From Methanolinea sp. (GTDB taxonomy: Archaea > Halobacteriota > Methanomicrobia > Methanomicrobiales > Methanospirillaceae), in assembly GCA_024518585.1 (NCBI GenBank), contig JANIHI010000001.1, positions 160,483 to 224,482 on the forward strand: 64,000 bases of DNA, written 5' to 3'. The position numbers and the translations under genes are program-made. Shown here in pieces: positions 31,385-40,922 of this stretch. The notes beneath the pieces were generated by a model. That model searched no databases. It saw only the letters and a program-made list of their open reading frames with translations, and had not been told where the DNA came from. The stretch's first letter is position 1; each line of letters begins with the position of its first letter.

Positions 31385-31961
31385 TCGCAGCGGCGACCAG
31401 GAAATGTACCTCTTTTTCCGGCCTTCCCGCGTCCACAAGAAGGAATCTCTCTGGTTCGTCGCGGGCAAGCCGAAGGTAGTTTGCCTGGACGCGTTCCAGC
31501 AAAGATGCCTCCTCAAAATGCTCGTTTTTTTGAGAGCCTGCCTTGCGCTGGAGAGCTTCAGTGACCGGGAGGAGGAGGAGGACCGTCCGGTCCGGTGGGA
31601 TCGTCCACCCATCATGGACCGCCTTTAACCATGCGAGGGGGTCAGGGACTACCCCCTCGAGCGTGGCTGTCTGGTACGCATACCTGCTGTCCGTATACCG
31701 GTCAGAAATGACGAGCCTGCCCTGGTCAAGGGCAGGACGGATGACTGTCCTGATGTGCGCTGCGTGGTCTGCCGCAAAAAGGAGGGCCTCGGTGACCGGA
31801 TCGGCCCTCTCTGCTATCGCCCTCCGTACCTGCTCCCCTACCCATGTTGCTCCCGGTTCCCTCGTAAAGACCGGGTCAAGGTCGGCGAGCAGCTCGCGGA
31901 GGGCAAAAATGAGACTGCTTTTGCCGCTCCCATCGATCCCTTCGAGGGTGATCAGCACCAT
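31305..31961 (-). CDS. tmk: dTMP kinase
   Basis: [36 protein letters not shown]. Confidence 0.94.
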   Translation of the reverse strand: MVLITLEGIDGSGKSSLIFALRELLADLDPVFTREPGATWVGEQVRRAIAERADPVTEALLFAADHAAHIRTVIRPALDQGRLVISDRYTDSRYAYQTATLEGVVPDPLAWLKAVHDGWTIPPDRTVLLLLPVTEALQRKAGSQKNEHFEEASLLERVQANYLRLARDEPERFLLVDAGRPEKEVHFLVAAAIREWCGLLRSHRRRYGHPPLPPQGDR

Positions 31962-32623
31962 TTTCCCCTCCTGAGGGCATCAAGGGGGACAGTCCCCCTG
32001 TGCAGGGCTGTTGCCACGATGACCCCCTCAAACCCTATCGCGGAGAGAGCGTCAAGGTCCCTGCTGGTAGAGATACCTCCGCCGTAGATGAGCTCTTTTG
32101 AGTAGGCATCCCGGAGATCCCTAAGAAACGGGAGACTGATGCCGCACCCCGTCCCCACTGCACTGATGTTGAGGATGATTGCACCGGAAAAGTTCCATTC
32201 CTCGGCCCTGGCAAGGAGGCAACGCGGGTCCTCCCCGGAGGGAATCACACGGCCATCCCGCATGTCGAGGGAGAGGATCCCGCCGGGATACCGGGCGAGA
32301 TCCACAACAGAAGACTCGGTTGAGGCAATATCGGTGATGCCCGGGACTTCCAGGAACTCCCCGGGTGTGCGGGCGCCGCGGTCGAGCAGGCACCGCTCAA
32401 CGAGCCTGCTGCAGGAGAGAATCGTTTCCGTATTATCCCCCTTTCCCATGATCCTGTCAAGATCAGCGATATAGAGGTTCCGGGGCGAGAGGGATGTGAT
32501 GTACCCGGCGGGCTCGGCCGTGGGCGAGAGCCCCCAGGTGAGTGGCCGGTAGCTCCCTCGGTTCCCTGATTCTCCCTGCACAACAAGTCCATCCTTCACA
32601 TCGACGGCCAGAATCACATCCAT
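31952..32623 (-). CDS. HisA/HisF-family TIM-barrel protein
   Basis: MDVILAVDVKDGLVVQGESGNRGSYRP...LIYGGGISTSRDLDALSAIGFEGVIVATALHRG. Confidence 0.85.
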   Translation of the reverse strand: MDVILAVDVKDGLVVQGESGNRGSYRPLTWGLSPTAEPAGYITSLSPRNLYIADLDRIMGKGDNTETILSCSRLVERCLLDRGARTPGEFLEVPGITDIASTESSVVDLARYPGGILSLDMRDGRVIPSGEDPRCLLARAEEWNFSGAIILNISAVGTGCGISLPFLRDLRDAYSKELIYGGGISTSRDLDALSAIGFEGVIVATALHRGTVPLDALRRGKWC

Positions 32624-32666
32624 GGGAGAGCGTAATCACTATTAGCCTGCAGGATCATTAAATCCT

Positions 32667-33353
32667 ATGCAATTATTGGTCAGCCCGAGGGACATTGACG
32701 AAGCCAGACGCTCTCTTGCCGCTGATATCATCGACGTGAAAAACCCCTCCGAGGGATCCCTGGGTGCGAACTTCCCCTGGGTGATCCGGGAAATAAAAAA
32801 GATATCACCCAAGCCGGTCAGTGCTGCCATTGGAGACTTTGATTTCCGGCCGGGAGGTGCGGCACTGGCAGCATACGGGGCTGCCTGCGCCGGTGCAGAT
32901 TACATCAAGGTCGGGCTGATGTTCGATGGGATAAAGCAGGCTGATGAGCTCATCAGGGCTGTTATCAGGGCCGTGAAAGAAGAGTTTCCGGAGAAAAAGG
33001 TGGTGATCGCGGGGTATTCTGACTATTCCCGGCTGGGATGTATCTCTCCCTTCGAGCTCGCGACACTCGCAGCAGCCGCAGGGGCTGACGTCGCCATGGT
33101 TGACACGGGGATAAAGGACGGCCGGAGCACCTTTGATTTCCTCTCCGAGAAAGATCTCGCCCGTTTTTGCTCGATGAACCGGGAGAATGGGCTGGAGACC
33201 GCGATTGCCGGTTCTCTCTCTCTGGACGATGTCCCTCTCCTCCGGAGGATTGCCCCTGATATCATCGGGGTCCGCGGTATGGTCTGCGGAGGAGACAGGA
33301 ACCAGGGGGTCAGGCAAGAACTCGTGGAGAACCTGGCACGGATGGTGCACTGA
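32667..33353 (+). CDS. mfnB: (5-formylfuran-3-yl)methyl phosphate synthase
   Basis: MQLLVSPRDIDEARRSLAADIIDVKNPSEGSLGANFPWVI; AGADYIKVGL. Confidence 0.95.
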   Translation: MQLLVSPRDIDEARRSLAADIIDVKNPSEGSLGANFPWVIREIKKISPKPVSAAIGDFDFRPGGAALAAYGAACAGADYIKVGLMFDGIKQADELIRAVIRAVKEEFPEKKVVIAGYSDYSRLGCISPFELATLAAAAGADVAMVDTGIKDGRSTFDFLSEKDLARFCSMNRENGLETAIAGSLSLDDVPLLRRIAPDIIGVRGMVCGGDRNQGVRQELVENLARMVH

Positions 33354-33355
33354 CG

Positions 33356-34822
33356 ATGTTTGTTGAGAAACTCAATGCACCCCTCGCCCTGACTTTTGAT
33401 GACGTCCTCCTCGTCCCTGTTGCATCGCTGGTCGAGCCGAATGAGGCAGACACCCACAGCCACTTCTCGCGCCATATCCCCCTGAACATCCCCCTCGTGA
33501 GCGCCGCAATGGACACGGTGACGGAATCCGCCATGGCGATGGCGCTGGCCCGCGAGGGGGGAATCGGTGTCATTCACCGCAACATGGCGGCAGAACAGGA
33601 GGCAGAGGAGGTCCGGCGTGTGAAAGAGGCCGAAGAGCTGATAGAGAAAAATGTCCTCTTTGTGAGCCCGGAAAGCCTTGTCTCTGATGTTGAACGCCTC
33701 ATGGGGGAGCACGGGATCGGCGGGGTCCCGGTTCTTGACGGGGGAAAAATTGTCGGGATCGTGAGCCGGAGGGACATAAGGGCTATTGCGTCACGCCGGG
33801 GGAGTGAGAAAGTCAAGGTCATCATGACCCGCCAGCCGATTACCGCCCGTGAAGACATCTCGATGGAGCAGGCCCTGGAGACCATGTACACGAACAAGGT
33901 GGAAAGGCTCCCGGTCGTGGACGGGGAGGGGCACCTGGTCGGGATTATCACGATGCAGGACATCCTCGAAAAGCGCCAGTACCCCAACGCGACCCGCGAT
34001 TCCCGGGAAAAACTCCGGGTTGCTGCTGCCGTTGGGCCCTTCGATTTTGACAGGGCGGTCAGGCTCGATGCCTGCGGCGTTGATGCCCTCGTCGTCGACT
34101 GCGCACACGGTCACAACCTGAACGTGGTAAAATCCGTCCGTGACATCAAGGGAAGTGTCAGGGCCGACGTGGTGGCAGGAAACATCGCAACGGCCGCAGC
34201 AGCAGAAGACCTCATGGATACGGTTGACGGGCTCAAGGTTGGCATTGGCCCGGGGTCCATCTGCACGACCCGGATCGTTGCCGGTGTCGGGATCCCCCAG
34301 GTGACGGCGATAGCACAGGTCGCTGATGTGACGAGAGGGACAGGTATTCCCCTCATCGCAGACGGGGGAATACGGTACAGCGGGGATGTTGCAAAGGCAA
34401 TTGCGGCCGGTGCGGACTGCGTGATGATCGGCAGCCTCTTTGCGGGAACCGACGAGTCTCCCGGGAGGGTCATCACGATGAAGGGCCGCCGGTACAAGCA
34501 ATACCGGGGTATGGGCTCCCTTGGCGTCATGAGCGGAGGGGTCTCAAGCGACCGGTATTTCCAGAGGAAGGAGATCGGGAAGACCAAGTTCGTGCCGGAG
34601 GGTGTGGAGGGCGTCACGCCCTACGTGGGATCCGTCTCGGATGTCGTCTACCAGCTCATCGGTGGCCTGAAGTCCGCGATGGGATACACGGGTTCAAGGA
34701 CAATTGCCGAGATGCACGAAAAAACGACATTCGTGAGGATTACGTCCGCAGGGCACACCGAGAGCCACCCCCACAATATCATGATAACAGACGAGGCTCC
34801 TAATTACCGCATCTCCGATTAA
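33356..34822 (+). CDS. guaB: IMP dehydrogenase
   Basis: [10 protein letters not shown], two CBS domains, [30 protein letters not shown]. Confidence 0.97.
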   Translation: MFVEKLNAPLALTFDDVLLVPVASLVEPNEADTHSHFSRHIPLNIPLVSAAMDTVTESAMAMALAREGGIGVIHRNMAAEQEAEEVRRVKEAEELIEKNVLFVSPESLVSDVERLMGEHGIGGVPVLDGGKIVGIVSRRDIRAIASRRGSEKVKVIMTRQPITAREDISMEQALETMYTNKVERLPVVDGEGHLVGIITMQDILEKRQYPNATRDSREKLRVAAAVGPFDFDRAVRLDACGVDALVVDCAHGHNLNVVKSVRDIKGSVRADVVAGNIATAAAAEDLMDTVDGLKVGIGPGSICTTRIVAGVGIPQVTAIAQVADVTRGTGIPLIADGGIRYSGDVAKAIAAGADCVMIGSLFAGTDESPGRVITMKGRRYKQYRGMGSLGVMSGGVSSDRYFQRKEIGKTKFVPEGVEGVTPYVGSVSDVVYQLIGGLKSAMGYTGSRTIAEMHEKTTFVRITSAGHTESHPHNIMITDEAPNYRISD

Positions 34823-34950
34823 AATTTATTTTTCCTTAAAAAGGCCAGAGAAAGACCGTGCCTTATCTCCTCGCACCGACATGTGGGATCATAATGCCTG
34901 GCCGCGATGTGACCGGGGTCACTCCCGGACGGGGAAGAAGTATTGTGAAT

Positions 34951-34970
34951 ACACTAATTATATATAGTGT
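34951..34970 (+). promoter_or_regulatory. Inverted repeat ACACTA-N8-TAGTGT enclosing a TATA-like sequence
   Basis: acactaattatatatagtgt directly upstream of the regulator gene at 34993. Confidence 0.65.
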
Positions 34971-34992
34971 TAATACTAACATTAAGTAAATA

Positions 34993-35613
34993 ATGCTCGA
35001 TCAGGTCGAGGTCGCAAGGATCCTTGATATCCTTGGGAATCGCAACCGGCGACGTATCATTGCTCTCTTACGCCAGAAACCCTGTTTCGTGACCGAGATC
35101 TCCGAACGCCTGATGCTCTCCCCGAAAGCCGTCATCGAACACCTCCAAATCATGGAACGGGAGGAGATCCTCTCCTACCGGATGGATGAAAGGCGTCGCA
35201 AGTACTATTTCCTTGCCAACGATATCGACGTAATCGTACGCCTGCTCCGGCGTGAACAGATGATCATCGAGGAGAGAGATGATTCCAACCGCATGCGCTC
35301 GTCTCTCCTCCAGCTCAGGAAGATGGTCGAGACCAGGGAAGAGATCGCGGAAAACCTGAAGAATATCGAACGGGATATCGACCGGCATATCCGGGAACTC
35401 GTCCAAACGGGCAGGAAGGTACTTGACAATGATACCCAGGTCGATATCCTCATAAGCCTTGCGCACTGCGACCTGACGAGGGAAGAGTTATGCGAGCTTG
35501 TCGAAGTCCCACCGGATGCCGTATCCGATAACCTTGAGATATTGAAGAGGAAAAATATCATTGAACAGGCCGGTGAGACCTACCGCCTGCGTGATAATCA
35601 TGCCCAATACTGA
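34993..35613 (+). CDS. ArsR-family winged-helix transcriptional regulator
   Basis: VARILDILGNRNRRRIIALLRQKPCFVTEISERLMLSPKAVIEHLQIME. Confidence 0.92.
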   Translation: MLDQVEVARILDILGNRNRRRIIALLRQKPCFVTEISERLMLSPKAVIEHLQIMEREEILSYRMDERRRKYYFLANDIDVIVRLLRREQMIIEERDDSNRMRSSLLQLRKMVETREEIAENLKNIERDIDRHIRELVQTGRKVLDNDTQVDILISLAHCDLTREELCELVEVPPDAVSDNLEILKRKNIIEQAGETYRLRDNHAQY

Positions 35614-36022
35614 AAACCCCTACGACGAGATGCTCAGGAAGATCGCCCAGATGGTAGAGGAACTCCTCAAAAACCTCCCCAAGGAGGAAAACACCCGGAT
35701 CATCGGGTGCACCATTATCACGAACGGGGGTATGCCGTACTTCGCACGGAATCCGGGCGTGGAAATCGATGAAAAGGACATTCCTATCGAGGTGATTGAC
35801 TCGCCGGACAGTATATTCGTGACCGCTCGCCTCCCAACAACCCTGCACTCGGCACCGTACGCAGATATCACTCCCCAGGCAGTCCACATCGTCGTAAATG
35901 AGAGACGTATCCCCGTCCCCCTCCCCTGCCCGGTCGATGTCATCCATAGTTTCTACCAGGTCCGCCACGGTATCCTCGATGTCATTCTCCGGAAAAAACA
36001 GGTCCCTGTCAAAAGCACCTAG
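35600..36022 (+). CDS. Hsp20/alpha-crystallin-like small protein
   Basis: Beta-rich ...IEVIDSPDSIFVTARLPTT...ITPQAVHIVVNERRIPVPLP; overlaps ArsR gene end. Confidence 0.6.
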   Translation: MPNTENPYDEMLRKIAQMVEELLKNLPKEENTRIIGCTIITNGGMPYFARNPGVEIDEKDIPIEVIDSPDSIFVTARLPTTLHSAPYADITPQAVHIVVNERRIPVPLPCPVDVIHSFYQVRHGILDVILRKKQVPVKST

Positions 36023-36216
36023 GCGGGCCCTGGTTTTTAACTCTTTATCGGGGACTCTCTTTTTCTTCCCTGTCTCTGCTGCCGATTCAAATTTCTGACT
36101 AATTCCGGGGGAACAACGTTTCCTACGCCTTTCTCCCGGTATTTCCCGGGGCAGCCTTAAACCCTTCCGATTCCTGAGGGGTTATCCCATTAATTCCCGT
36201 GCGGATTCCTGCGTGA

Positions 36217-37020
36217 TTACCGGATGAGCATGAGGAGACCTATAAATACCAGCACGAATGCTAGGACATGCGACAGGAGATCCGGCCTGCAGGCGTGCGA
36301 AAAGCGGACACCGACCCGGGAGAGGGGGACTGTTAGCACCACGAGGACCGCCCATGCCAGGAGATTGATATATCCCAGGGAGAATGCCGGCAGACCTGCA
36401 ACCGAGAGCCCGTTCACGATATAGGCCACAACCGCCGCGCCGGACGAGAAGACGAGGCATGCAGAGGATGTCCCGACGGCGGTATGGATGGGAAAACCCA
36501 GGGCGATGACGAGGATGGGGACGAGGAGAATACCCCCGCCGATTCCGGCAAGGCCTGAAACGATGCCAATGAAAAGACCGACAGCCAGGAATGAAACCCT
36601 CGAACCTCTCCTCTTGCACTCCCGGCAGGATCGAACATGCCACACCATCCGAAGTGCCATGGCGATGACCACGAGGGCAAAGAATGTGCGCAGGATAACC
36701 CCCGGGAGGGAGGTGGCAAGGGTTCCCCCGAGGAGACCCCCCGCAACAGCCCCCACCGCAAGGGGGGTTGCTGCTTTCCAGTCGACCGCACCCCTCCGGT
36801 TGTGACCTGCAGTGCTGCTCACCATTGTCGGAATGATGACGGCAAGGGACGTTGCAAACGCAATCCGGGTCGCAATGGTCTCGTCTATGCCTGCCCCTGC
36901 ATAGAGCCAGTACTGGACCGGCGTCATCAGGAAACCCCCGCCGATGCCCAGGAGCCCCGATGCAAAACCCGCAGTGATACCGGTTGCAGCAAGCACGAGC
37001 ACTGTCATGGGAATATCCAT
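36217..37020 (-). CDS. Sulfite exporter TauE/SafE-family permease
   Basis: GFASGLLGIGGGFLMTPVQYW; second half GIVSGLAGIGGGILLVPILV. Confidence 0.92.
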   Translation of the reverse strand: MDIPMTVLVLAATGITAGFASGLLGIGGGFLMTPVQYWLYAGAGIDETIATRIAFATSLAVIIPTMVSSTAGHNRRGAVDWKAATPLAVGAVAGGLLGGTLATSLPGVILRTFFALVVIAMALRMVWHVRSCRECKRRGSRVSFLAVGLFIGIVSGLAGIGGGILLVPILVIALGFPIHTAVGTSSACLVFSSGAAVVAYIVNGLSVAGLPAFSLGYINLLAWAVLVVLTVPLSRVGVRFSHACRPDLLSHVLAFVLVFIGLLMLIR

Positions 37021-37096
37021 ACTTTCGCTTCCCCTGTCCGGATGTGTCTAGCAGTATTTTCTCCCCGGCGGTATATCACTGGTGGAGGTGATCCCC

Positions 37097-37684
37097 ATGG
37101 GTCTTTTTGCACTCCTCGTCATCGACATGCAGAATGATTTTGTCCGGGAAGGATCCCCCCTCAGGGTGGAGGGGGCAGAAGCAATCGTGCCTGCAATTAA
37201 ATCGGTCCTTGACATCTTCCGGGAACGCCGGCTCCCCGTCATTCACGTCCTCCGCGTGCACAGGCCGGACGGGTCTGATGTGGAGGTCTTTCGCCGGGAG
37301 ATCTTCAAGAAGGGTCCCTTTGCTGTTGAGGGGTCGTGGGGCGCGGCGGTCATTGATGAGCTTTGCCCGCTCCCTGGGGAATACGTGATTAAAAAGACCC
37401 GCATGAGTGCGTTCCTTGGTACTGACCTCGATCTCCTCCTGCGATCCTGCGGGGTAACAGGCCTTGTTGTCACCGGCATCCAGACCCCCAACTGCATCAG
37501 GACAACGGTCTTTGATGCCGCTGCCTACAACTACACGGTCTGCCTGGTCAGGGATGCGGTGGCGGCCAGAACGCCCGAAATCCATGCAGCAAACCTGCAG
37601 GACATGGAAAACATAGGCACCATCATAATTTCAGCATCTCAGGTCGAACCCTGGCTTTTGTCCGTGCAGGAAAGGCAAAACTGA
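37097..37684 (+). CDS. Cysteine hydrolase (isochorismatase family)
   Basis: FALLVIDMQNDFVREGSPL, K.RMSAF.GTDLD, TGIQTPNCIRTT. Confidence 0.92.
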   Translation: MGLFALLVIDMQNDFVREGSPLRVEGAEAIVPAIKSVLDIFRERRLPVIHVLRVHRPDGSDVEVFRREIFKKGPFAVEGSWGAAVIDELCPLPGEYVIKKTRMSAFLGTDLDLLLRSCGVTGLVVTGIQTPNCIRTTVFDAAAYNYTVCLVRDAVAARTPEIHAANLQDMENIGTIIISASQVEPWLLSVQERQN

Positions 37685-37740
37685 ACAAAAAAACGATGGT
37701 GGACCCCAGTCCCGGGTACCCATAACTGGTATACCCTGGT

Positions 37741-39924
37741 TCAGGCCTGGACCCGCGATTCGTGGGAGACCCATCCGGATATCCTGTCCCTGTGGCCGCG
37801 GAACTCGCGGAACTGGTGGAGGGAGACGGTAAGGTCACGCGTAAATGCAAAGTAACCGATCTGCGTTGTCCGGCAGAGGTTGAGAGCCATCTCCATCAGG
37901 CCGCGGGGGTCGGGCCGCGACTCCCCCAACCATATGTGGAATATGTTCCCCCCGTCGACGATCGGGAAGAAGACATGCTCGATGGCGATCCGCTCGGCCA
38001 TGGTTATCTGTGCGCCGGGGGCGACATGTGTCCCGTTCGTATAGTAGATCGGCAGGTCGCGTGTCTTCCCAAGGTCCTGGAGGGCCCTCTCGAGGTCCCC
38101 CTTTATAACCTTCTTTGCATGTTCGCGGAAATCGTGGCTGAGAAGGTCTGCGACGGCAAAACGCTGGCCAGTCGTCTCTGCCGGTGTCCGGGCAAGTGCA
38201 ATTGTCAACTTGTGCCGCTCGGAGAGCTCCTTTGCATAGAACTCCATTTTTGTCATCGCAAGCACTGCCAACGAGAATGCTTCCCGCGACTCGTGCATCT
38301 GCGACCCCGTGTGGTGCTGCACCATCTCGTTGACACCGACCACCCCGATCGTGTAGACGAGGCCGTCGAGGTCCACGGCGACTGCACCCCGTTCCCCCGT
38401 ATGGGGGTCTTTGGGGCGTTGCATGGCAAAGGGCATCCTTCCCTGGGCACGGATCGTCTCGAGCCATCGCCGCTTGATCTTGAAGACCTCCACGCAGACG
38501 TCCATGAGGGCCCGGAGTTCGGCAAAGAGCCTCTCGTTGTCGCCTTCCGCCCTGTACGCCGCCCGCGGGCAGTTGAGGGAGACGACCTGCCATGACCCCA
38601 TCGAGAAATGCTTCCCGTCCCTGAAATAGAGCTTCTCCTCGAACTCGCTGTCCTGGTCGGCAACAGCTGAGAACTGGTACGCACAGCACTGGTAACAGGA
38701 GATCCCCTTCCCTGCGCCCCGGTACGCGGGGATCTGGTTATCGTAGTAGGGTGTTCCGAACTTGGAAGCCAGTTCAAAGGTGAGGAGATAGAGGTCCCGG
38801 TAGGTAGGCAGGTCGGGATGCGCCTCGTTGAACGCCCTGTCCTCCTCCATGAACTCTGGTTCGATGCTGATCTCGGGCTTGGGAAAGGAAAAGGGCTTTC
38901 CCCACGCATCCCCCTCGAGCATCACCTCCATTAAGGCCTTGAAGAGGAGGCGGACCTCGCGCTCGAACTCGCCGTAGGTCCTGCGGGGACCCCGGCTCCC
39001 GTCCCAGACCGTACCCTTGTACACGCAGGGCTTGTCCTTCCAGAGCTTCGGGACGCCCGGGCTGAGCTGAACGGACGAGAAGACGAGCTGGCCCCCGCGG
39101 GCGACCATCATCTGCGTCATCTCGTAGACAAACATCTGCATGAGCTGCTTGATCTCACCGTACTCCATCCCTTCAAAGTAGGGAGCAAGGAACGTGAGGA
39201 AGTTGTAGTACCCCTGTCCCCCTGCAAAGTTCGTCTGTGCACTCCCGAGCGCCTTGACTGCATGGAGGACGGCGACTTCGGCCCTCTTGGCAGGGCCCGC
39301 CACCGATGCCTTCGTGCCGTTTCCGTCCGGCATCAGTCCGTAATAAAAGAAGTACCGGAGGTCCCAATCCTGGCAAAACGGGCGTGTCCCGAAGTACTCG
39401 AGGTCATGGATGTGGATATCGCCCGAGAGGTGGTGATCCGAGAGGTGGGGGGGAAGCTGAAGGAGGTACTGTTCCTTGCTGATCTTGTCGGCTTTCTTCT
39501 TGTGAGAGGTCTCCGCGTTCTCCTGGAGGTTGGCGTTGTCCCTCGCCTCGAAACCGCGGCCGACGTCGATGAGGTGGGCATCGTACACGGGTGTCCCGAC
39601 GCGGGTACAGACATTCCGGTATTGGACCATGCCCTTTTCAAGCAGGGTAATGTTGACGATCTCCCTGATGAGAGGCCCGCTCAGGGCCTGCAGGTTCATG
39701 GACTTGATCCTCTGTTCAACGAGCCGCGCAATCTCCTGCGCTGTCTCCTCGCTGGCGCTCTCGTACCCATAGAACGTGGAGACGAGTTTCGTCTCCTCGA
39801 CGATCTGGCGGACGATACGCTGCCTGTCCCACTCGAGGATGTGCCCGTCGGTTGTCCGGACTGCGGGCATTGGGGCAACAAAGACGCCGTCGAGGGTAGA
39901 CTGCCGGGTATCGCGTGATGGCAT
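37741..39924 (-). CDS. nrdD: Anaerobic (class III) ribonucleoside-triphosphate reductase
   Basis: ATP-cone-like N-terminus, HIHDLEYFGTRPFCQDWDLRYF, C-terminal RISGW putative glycyl-radical motif. Confidence 0.94.
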   Translation of the reverse strand: MPSRDTRQSTLDGVFVAPMPAVRTTDGHILEWDRQRIVRQIVEETKLVSTFYGYESASEETAQEIARLVEQRIKSMNLQALSGPLIREIVNITLLEKGMVQYRNVCTRVGTPVYDAHLIDVGRGFEARDNANLQENAETSHKKKADKISKEQYLLQLPPHLSDHHLSGDIHIHDLEYFGTRPFCQDWDLRYFFYYGLMPDGNGTKASVAGPAKRAEVAVLHAVKALGSAQTNFAGGQGYYNFLTFLAPYFEGMEYGEIKQLMQMFVYEMTQMMVARGGQLVFSSVQLSPGVPKLWKDKPCVYKGTVWDGSRGPRRTYGEFEREVRLLFKALMEVMLEGDAWGKPFSFPKPEISIEPEFMEEDRAFNEAHPDLPTYRDLYLLTFELASKFGTPYYDNQIPAYRGAGKGISCYQCCAYQFSAVADQDSEFEEKLYFRDGKHFSMGSWQVVSLNCPRAAYRAEGDNERLFAELRALMDVCVEVFKIKRRWLETIRAQGRMPFAMQRPKDPHTGERGAVAVDLDGLVYTIGVVGVNEMVQHHTGSQMHESREAFSLAVLAMTKMEFYAKELSERHKLTIALARTPAETTGQRFAVADLLSHDFREHAKKVIKGDLERALQDLGKTRDLPIYYTNGTHVAPGAQITMAERIAIEHVFFPIVDGGNIFHIWLGESRPDPRGLMEMALNLCRTTQIGYFAFTRDLTVSLHQFREFRGHRDRISGWVSHESRVQA

Positions 39925-40193
39925 CAGTCATCCCCGATGAAGGAGAGCACCGCTTCCGTGCGCAGTCCTGAGCCGGAGAAGAGCGCGTCCGTCGTGAGGA
40001 ACTTGTCCCCACGCTGGAGGACAGGGGCCTCGCGGACAAAGACACCATTGATGCGGAGGTGTGCCATTGCTTCTGCCGTTGAGAGGTCTCTCTCGATAAA
40101 TGAGATCTCTTTCTCTTTTAAAAATTTCTTCAGTATCTCGCAGTTCGGGCATAGTTCCAGTGAATAGACGATGATATTATCCGTATTGGTCAC
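39924..40193 (-). CDS. Glutaredoxin-like protein (NrdH-like)
   Basis: YSLELCPNCEILKKFLKEKEISF; TGATG overlap with nrdD start. Confidence 0.9.
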   Translation of the reverse strand: MTNTDNIIVYSLELCPNCEILKKFLKEKEISFIERDLSTAEAMAHLRINGVFVREAPVLQRGDKFLTTDALFSGSGLRTEAVLSFIGDD

Positions 40194-40358
40194 GAATATC
40201 CCCCCGGTATGTTCCTGTTTTCAGTACTTGCTCTCCGGAAAAAAATATTTGTTGATCCTGTTCCCATTATACCTTTTAAGCAGAATATTTTTGGGAAAGG
40301 ATAATTTATCGCGGAAAAATTCCATGAGACCCCGAACCTGGATGCAAGCGTTGCGGAC

Positions 40359-40922
40359 GTGGCGATGATGGACCGGCTTTTCGTGGCGGTCGACCTGCCG
40401 GACGAGATAAAGGAGAGGATTGGATCCACCCAGGCACATTTGAAAAAGACGCGGGCACGCCTCACGCTCGTCGACCCCTCCATCATCCACATCACGTTGA
40501 AATTCATTGGCGATACCCCGGAAGAGAAGACGGAGGCGGTGGTTCATGCACTTGGAGAACTGGACGGAGCTCCCTTCTCTGTCCGTGTCAGGGGAATCGC
40601 CGGCAACAACCCGCGGCGCCCCCGCGTGATCTGGGCACGCGTGGAAGACGGGGGAGCATGCAGGGACCTCCATGAAAAGGTCGAGGGTATCCTCGCTCCG
40701 CTCGGTATCCCCCGGGAAGGACGTGCCTTCACTCCCCACGCCACCGTGGCGAGGGTCAGGGAATTTCACCCCGACCTCGTTGAGATACTCACACAACTCT
40801 CCGGCCGCGACTTTGGGGAGGGGTGGATCGAGAAAGTCTTTCTGAAAAAGAGCACTTTGACTTCCCGGGGCCCGCTCTACGAAAACATCGGGGAGGTCCT
40901 CCTTGAAAAAGACTCCCCTTGA
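40359..40922 (+). CDS. thpR: RNA 2',3'-cyclic phosphodiesterase
   Basis: HITLKFIGDTPEE and FTPHATVARVR HxT motifs. Confidence 0.94.
   Translation: MAMMDRLFVAVDLPDEIKERIGSTQAHLKKTRARLTLVDPSIIHITLKFIGDTPEEKTEAVVHALGELDGAPFSVRVRGIAGNNPRRPRVIWARVEDGGACRDLHEKVEGILAPLGIPREGRAFTPHATVARVREFHPDLVEILTQLSGRDFGEGWIEKVFLKKSTLTSRGPLYENIGEVLLEKDSP

Noticed and set aside
37741-37860. Frameshift at the nrdD C-terminus
   Set aside because: Other frames downstream encode no Cys-rich zinc domain, and RISGW fits a radical motif, so the short tail is probably genuine.
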